Positions 4,221 to 5,605 of a DNA stretch of 5,605 bases are shown piece by piece (the stretch's first letter is position 1; every line of letters begins with the position of its first letter). The stretch comes from Pseudomonadota bacterium. Lineage in GTDB: Bacteria > Pseudomonadota > Gammaproteobacteria > CAMYNG01. A program made the translations under genes and the position numbers. Under the pieces are notes generated by a model, which worked only from the letters and a program-made list of their open reading frames with translations, made no database searches and was not told the origin of the DNA. The stretch lies in NCBI GenBank assembly GCA_020347585.1, contig CP070733.1, positions 1,885,456-1,891,060 on the forward strand, in the 5' to 3' direction.

Positions 4221-5605
4221 AGCGACAAGTACGATTCATCGAACATCAAGGTGCTTAAAGGCCTGGACGCCGTGCGCAAGCGGCCGGGCATGTATATCGG
4301 CGACACGGATGATGGCACCGGACTGCACCATATGGTGTTCGAGGTTGTGGATAACTCCATCGACGAGGCCTTGGCTGGGCACTGCTCCAGCATTGAGGCC
4401 ATCATCCACAGCGACGGAGCGGTCACGGTCAAGGACAATGGCCGCGGTATCCCGGTCGATATGCACGAAGAAGGACGCTCCGCCGCCGAGGTCATCATGA
4501 CGGTGCTGCACGCGGGCGGTAAGTTCGATGACAATTCCTACAAGGTGTCCGGTGGCCTGCATGGCGTGGGTGTTTCGGTCGTAAATGCCCTGTCCGAGCA
4601 CCTCAAGCTGACGATCCGACGTGGTGGCACGGTGTACCAACAAGAGTACGCTATGGGCGTACCCCAGACCGAACTCACTAGCATCCGCGAGACCCACAAT
4701 ACCGGCACCGAGGTGCGCTTCCGACCCAGCCGTGAGGTCTTTAGCGATACCGAGTTCCATTACGACATCCTCTCCAAGCGCCTGCGCGAGCTGTCGTTCC
4801 TCAATTCCGGGGTGCGTATCACGTTGCTCGACGAGCGCAGCGAAAAGAAAGACGTGTTCGAGTATCAGGGCGGTATTCGCGCCTTTGTCGAGCATCTCAA
4901 TCGGAACAAGACGCCCCTGCACGACGCGGTGTTCTATTTCAATACTGCCAAGGACGATGTGACCGTCGAGGTAGCGATGCAGTGGAATGACTCTTACCAG
5001 GAGAACATTTTCTGCTTTACCAACAATATCCCCCAGCGCGACGGCGGCACGCACCTGGCCGGATTTCGCAGTGCGCTGACCCGTACCCTGAACAATTACA
5101 TTGAAAAAGAGGGGATCGCGAAAAAGGCCAAGATCACGCCGAGTGGCGATGACGCTCGCGAGGGCCTGACCGCCGTGTTGTCAGTAAAGGTGCCCGACCC
5201 CAAGTTTTCCTCCCAGACCAAGGACAAACTGGTGTCTTCGGAGGTCAAGGGCGTGGTGGAGTCCTTGATGGGCGAGAAACTCCTCGAGTACCTAATGGAA
5301 AGCCCTACGGACGCCAAATCCATTGCATCCAAGGTGGTTGATGCGGCGCGGGCTCGCGAGGCGGCCCGCAAGGCCCGCGAGATGACCCGCCGCAAGGGTG
5401 CCATGGACGTGGCCGGCCTGCCGGGCAAGCTGGCCGACTGCCAGGAGAAGGATCCTGCCAAGTCGGAGCTATTCCTGGTGGAGGGTGATTCCGCCGGCGG
5501 GTCGGCCAAACAGGGCCGAGACCGCCATTTTCAGTCGGTGCTACCGCTTAAGGGCAAGATCCTCATCGTCGAGAATGCACGCTTCGACAAGATGCTGTCC
5601 TCCGC
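4218..5605 (+). CDS. gyrB: DNA gyrase subunit B (3' end cut by window)
   Basis: GyrB provides the ATPase of DNA gyrase, which with GyrA introduces negative supercoils and relieves tension ahead of the fork. The open frame runs without a stop to the window edge: 462 complete codons of an expected 800 or so. The GHKL ATPase domain shows Glu42 (general base), Asn46, Asp73, the G-R-G-I-P loop (75-79), H-A-G-G-K-F (98-103), the glycine-rich G-G-L-H-G-V-G-V (112-119) and Arg135, equivalent to E. coli Arg136 in the aminocoumarin-binding region. The transducer domain has Q-R-D-G-G-T-H near residue 275 and the Q-T-K loop (333-335). The TOPRIM domain begins with E-G-D-S-A-G-G-S-A (422-430, Glu422 catalytic) and P-L-K-G-K (443-447); Asp424 and Lys445, equivalent to E. 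coli Asp426 and Lys447, are unaltered. The recF gap is 26 bases. The second half of TOPRIM and the tail lie outside the window. Confidence 0.98.
   Translation, partial: MSDKYDSSNIKVLKGLDAVRKRPGMYIGDTDDGTGLHHMVFEVVDNSIDEALAGHCSSIEAIIHSDGAVTVKDNGRGIPVDMHEEGRSAAEVIMTVLHAGGKFDDNSYKVSGGLHGVGVSVVNALSEHLKLTIRRGGTVYQQEYAMGVPQTELTSIRETHNTGTEVRFRPSREVFSDTEFHYDILSKRLRELSFLNSGVRITLLDERSEKKDVFEYQGGIRAFVEHLNRNKTPLHDAVFYFNTAKDDVTVEVAMQWNDSYQENIFCFTNNIPQRDGGTHLAGFRSALTRTLNNYIEKEGIAKKAKITPSGDDAREGLTAVLSVKVPDPKFSSQTKDKLVSSEVKGVVESLMGEKLLEYLMESPTDAKSIASKVVDAARAREAARKAREMTRRKGAMDVAGLPGKLADCQEKDPAKSELFLVEGDSAGGSAKQGRDRHFQSVLPLKGKILIVENARFDKMLSS
4346..4354 (-). promoter_or_regulatory. perfect DnaA-box sequence inside gyrB
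   Basis: TGTGGATAA lies within the codons for the invariant V-V-D-N stretch (GyrB 43-46) and is a perfect reverse-orientation DnaA box. It may bind DnaA, for example as a titration or regulatory site near the gyrB start. It may equally be a by-product of codon choice at a conserved motif. The sequence match is certain; the function is not. Confidence 0.4.

Noticed and set aside
4236..5054. Long open frame of 272 codons on the minus strand
   Set aside because: It lies wholly opposite gyrB, whose frame is beyond doubt. GC-rich coding DNA often leaves such antisense frames open, and the protein has no recognisable motif.
1..5605. Search for a novel accessory system, mobile element or CRISPR array
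   Set aside because: The window is filled by conserved core genes in their usual order, with no foreign composition, transposase, integrase or spaced repeats.

Overview
The window is the chromosomal replication-origin neighbourhood of a gammaproteobacterium, with gene order rpmH (minus strand) / dnaA - dnaN - recF - gyrB (plus strand). All five proteins are close to the E. coli/Pseudomonas type: DnaN has exactly 366 residues with the clamp pocket residues in E. coli positions, GyrB opens like E. coli GyrB, and the parS sequence is the Pseudomonas-type palindrome. Base composition is moderately GC-rich apart from one AT-rich island. The genus cannot be fixed from this window; a GC-rich, non-enteric gammaproteobacterium is the safest reading.

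Layout: 15-149 (minus) encodes ribosomal protein L34; five codons of what may be rnpA run off the left edge. 150-387 is a divergent control region with an rpmH promoter facing left, a dnaA promoter facing right, and one perfect DnaA box over the dnaA promoter. dnaA (388-1716) starts at a GTG. 1717-1977 is a non-coding AT-rich stretch with three perfect DnaA boxes, a GC-rich spacer, a short DnaA-trio-like run and two stretches of about 80% AT; it is the best oriC candidate. dnaN (1978-3078) and recF (3097-4191) are 18 bases apart and probably co-transcribed. gyrB (4218 to the right edge) begins after a strong AGGAG and is cut at 462 codons.

The genes form one functional block. DnaA melts the origin and represses its own promoter, DnaN is the polymerase clamp, RecF helps repair stalled or gapped forks, and GyrB supplies the gyrase ATPase. 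The segregation machinery is also anchored here: two perfect 16-bp parS palindromes lie inside recF, written through the protein as a repeated F-H-V-E peptide. The second parS ends 17 bases upstream of a likely extended -10 promoter for gyrB.

I see no mobile element, CRISPR array, tRNA, rRNA or unknown gene system. The notable content is regulatory: two parS sites within a repair gene, a well-formed origin unwinding layout, and a perfect DnaA box inside gyrB. None of these amounts to a new system.
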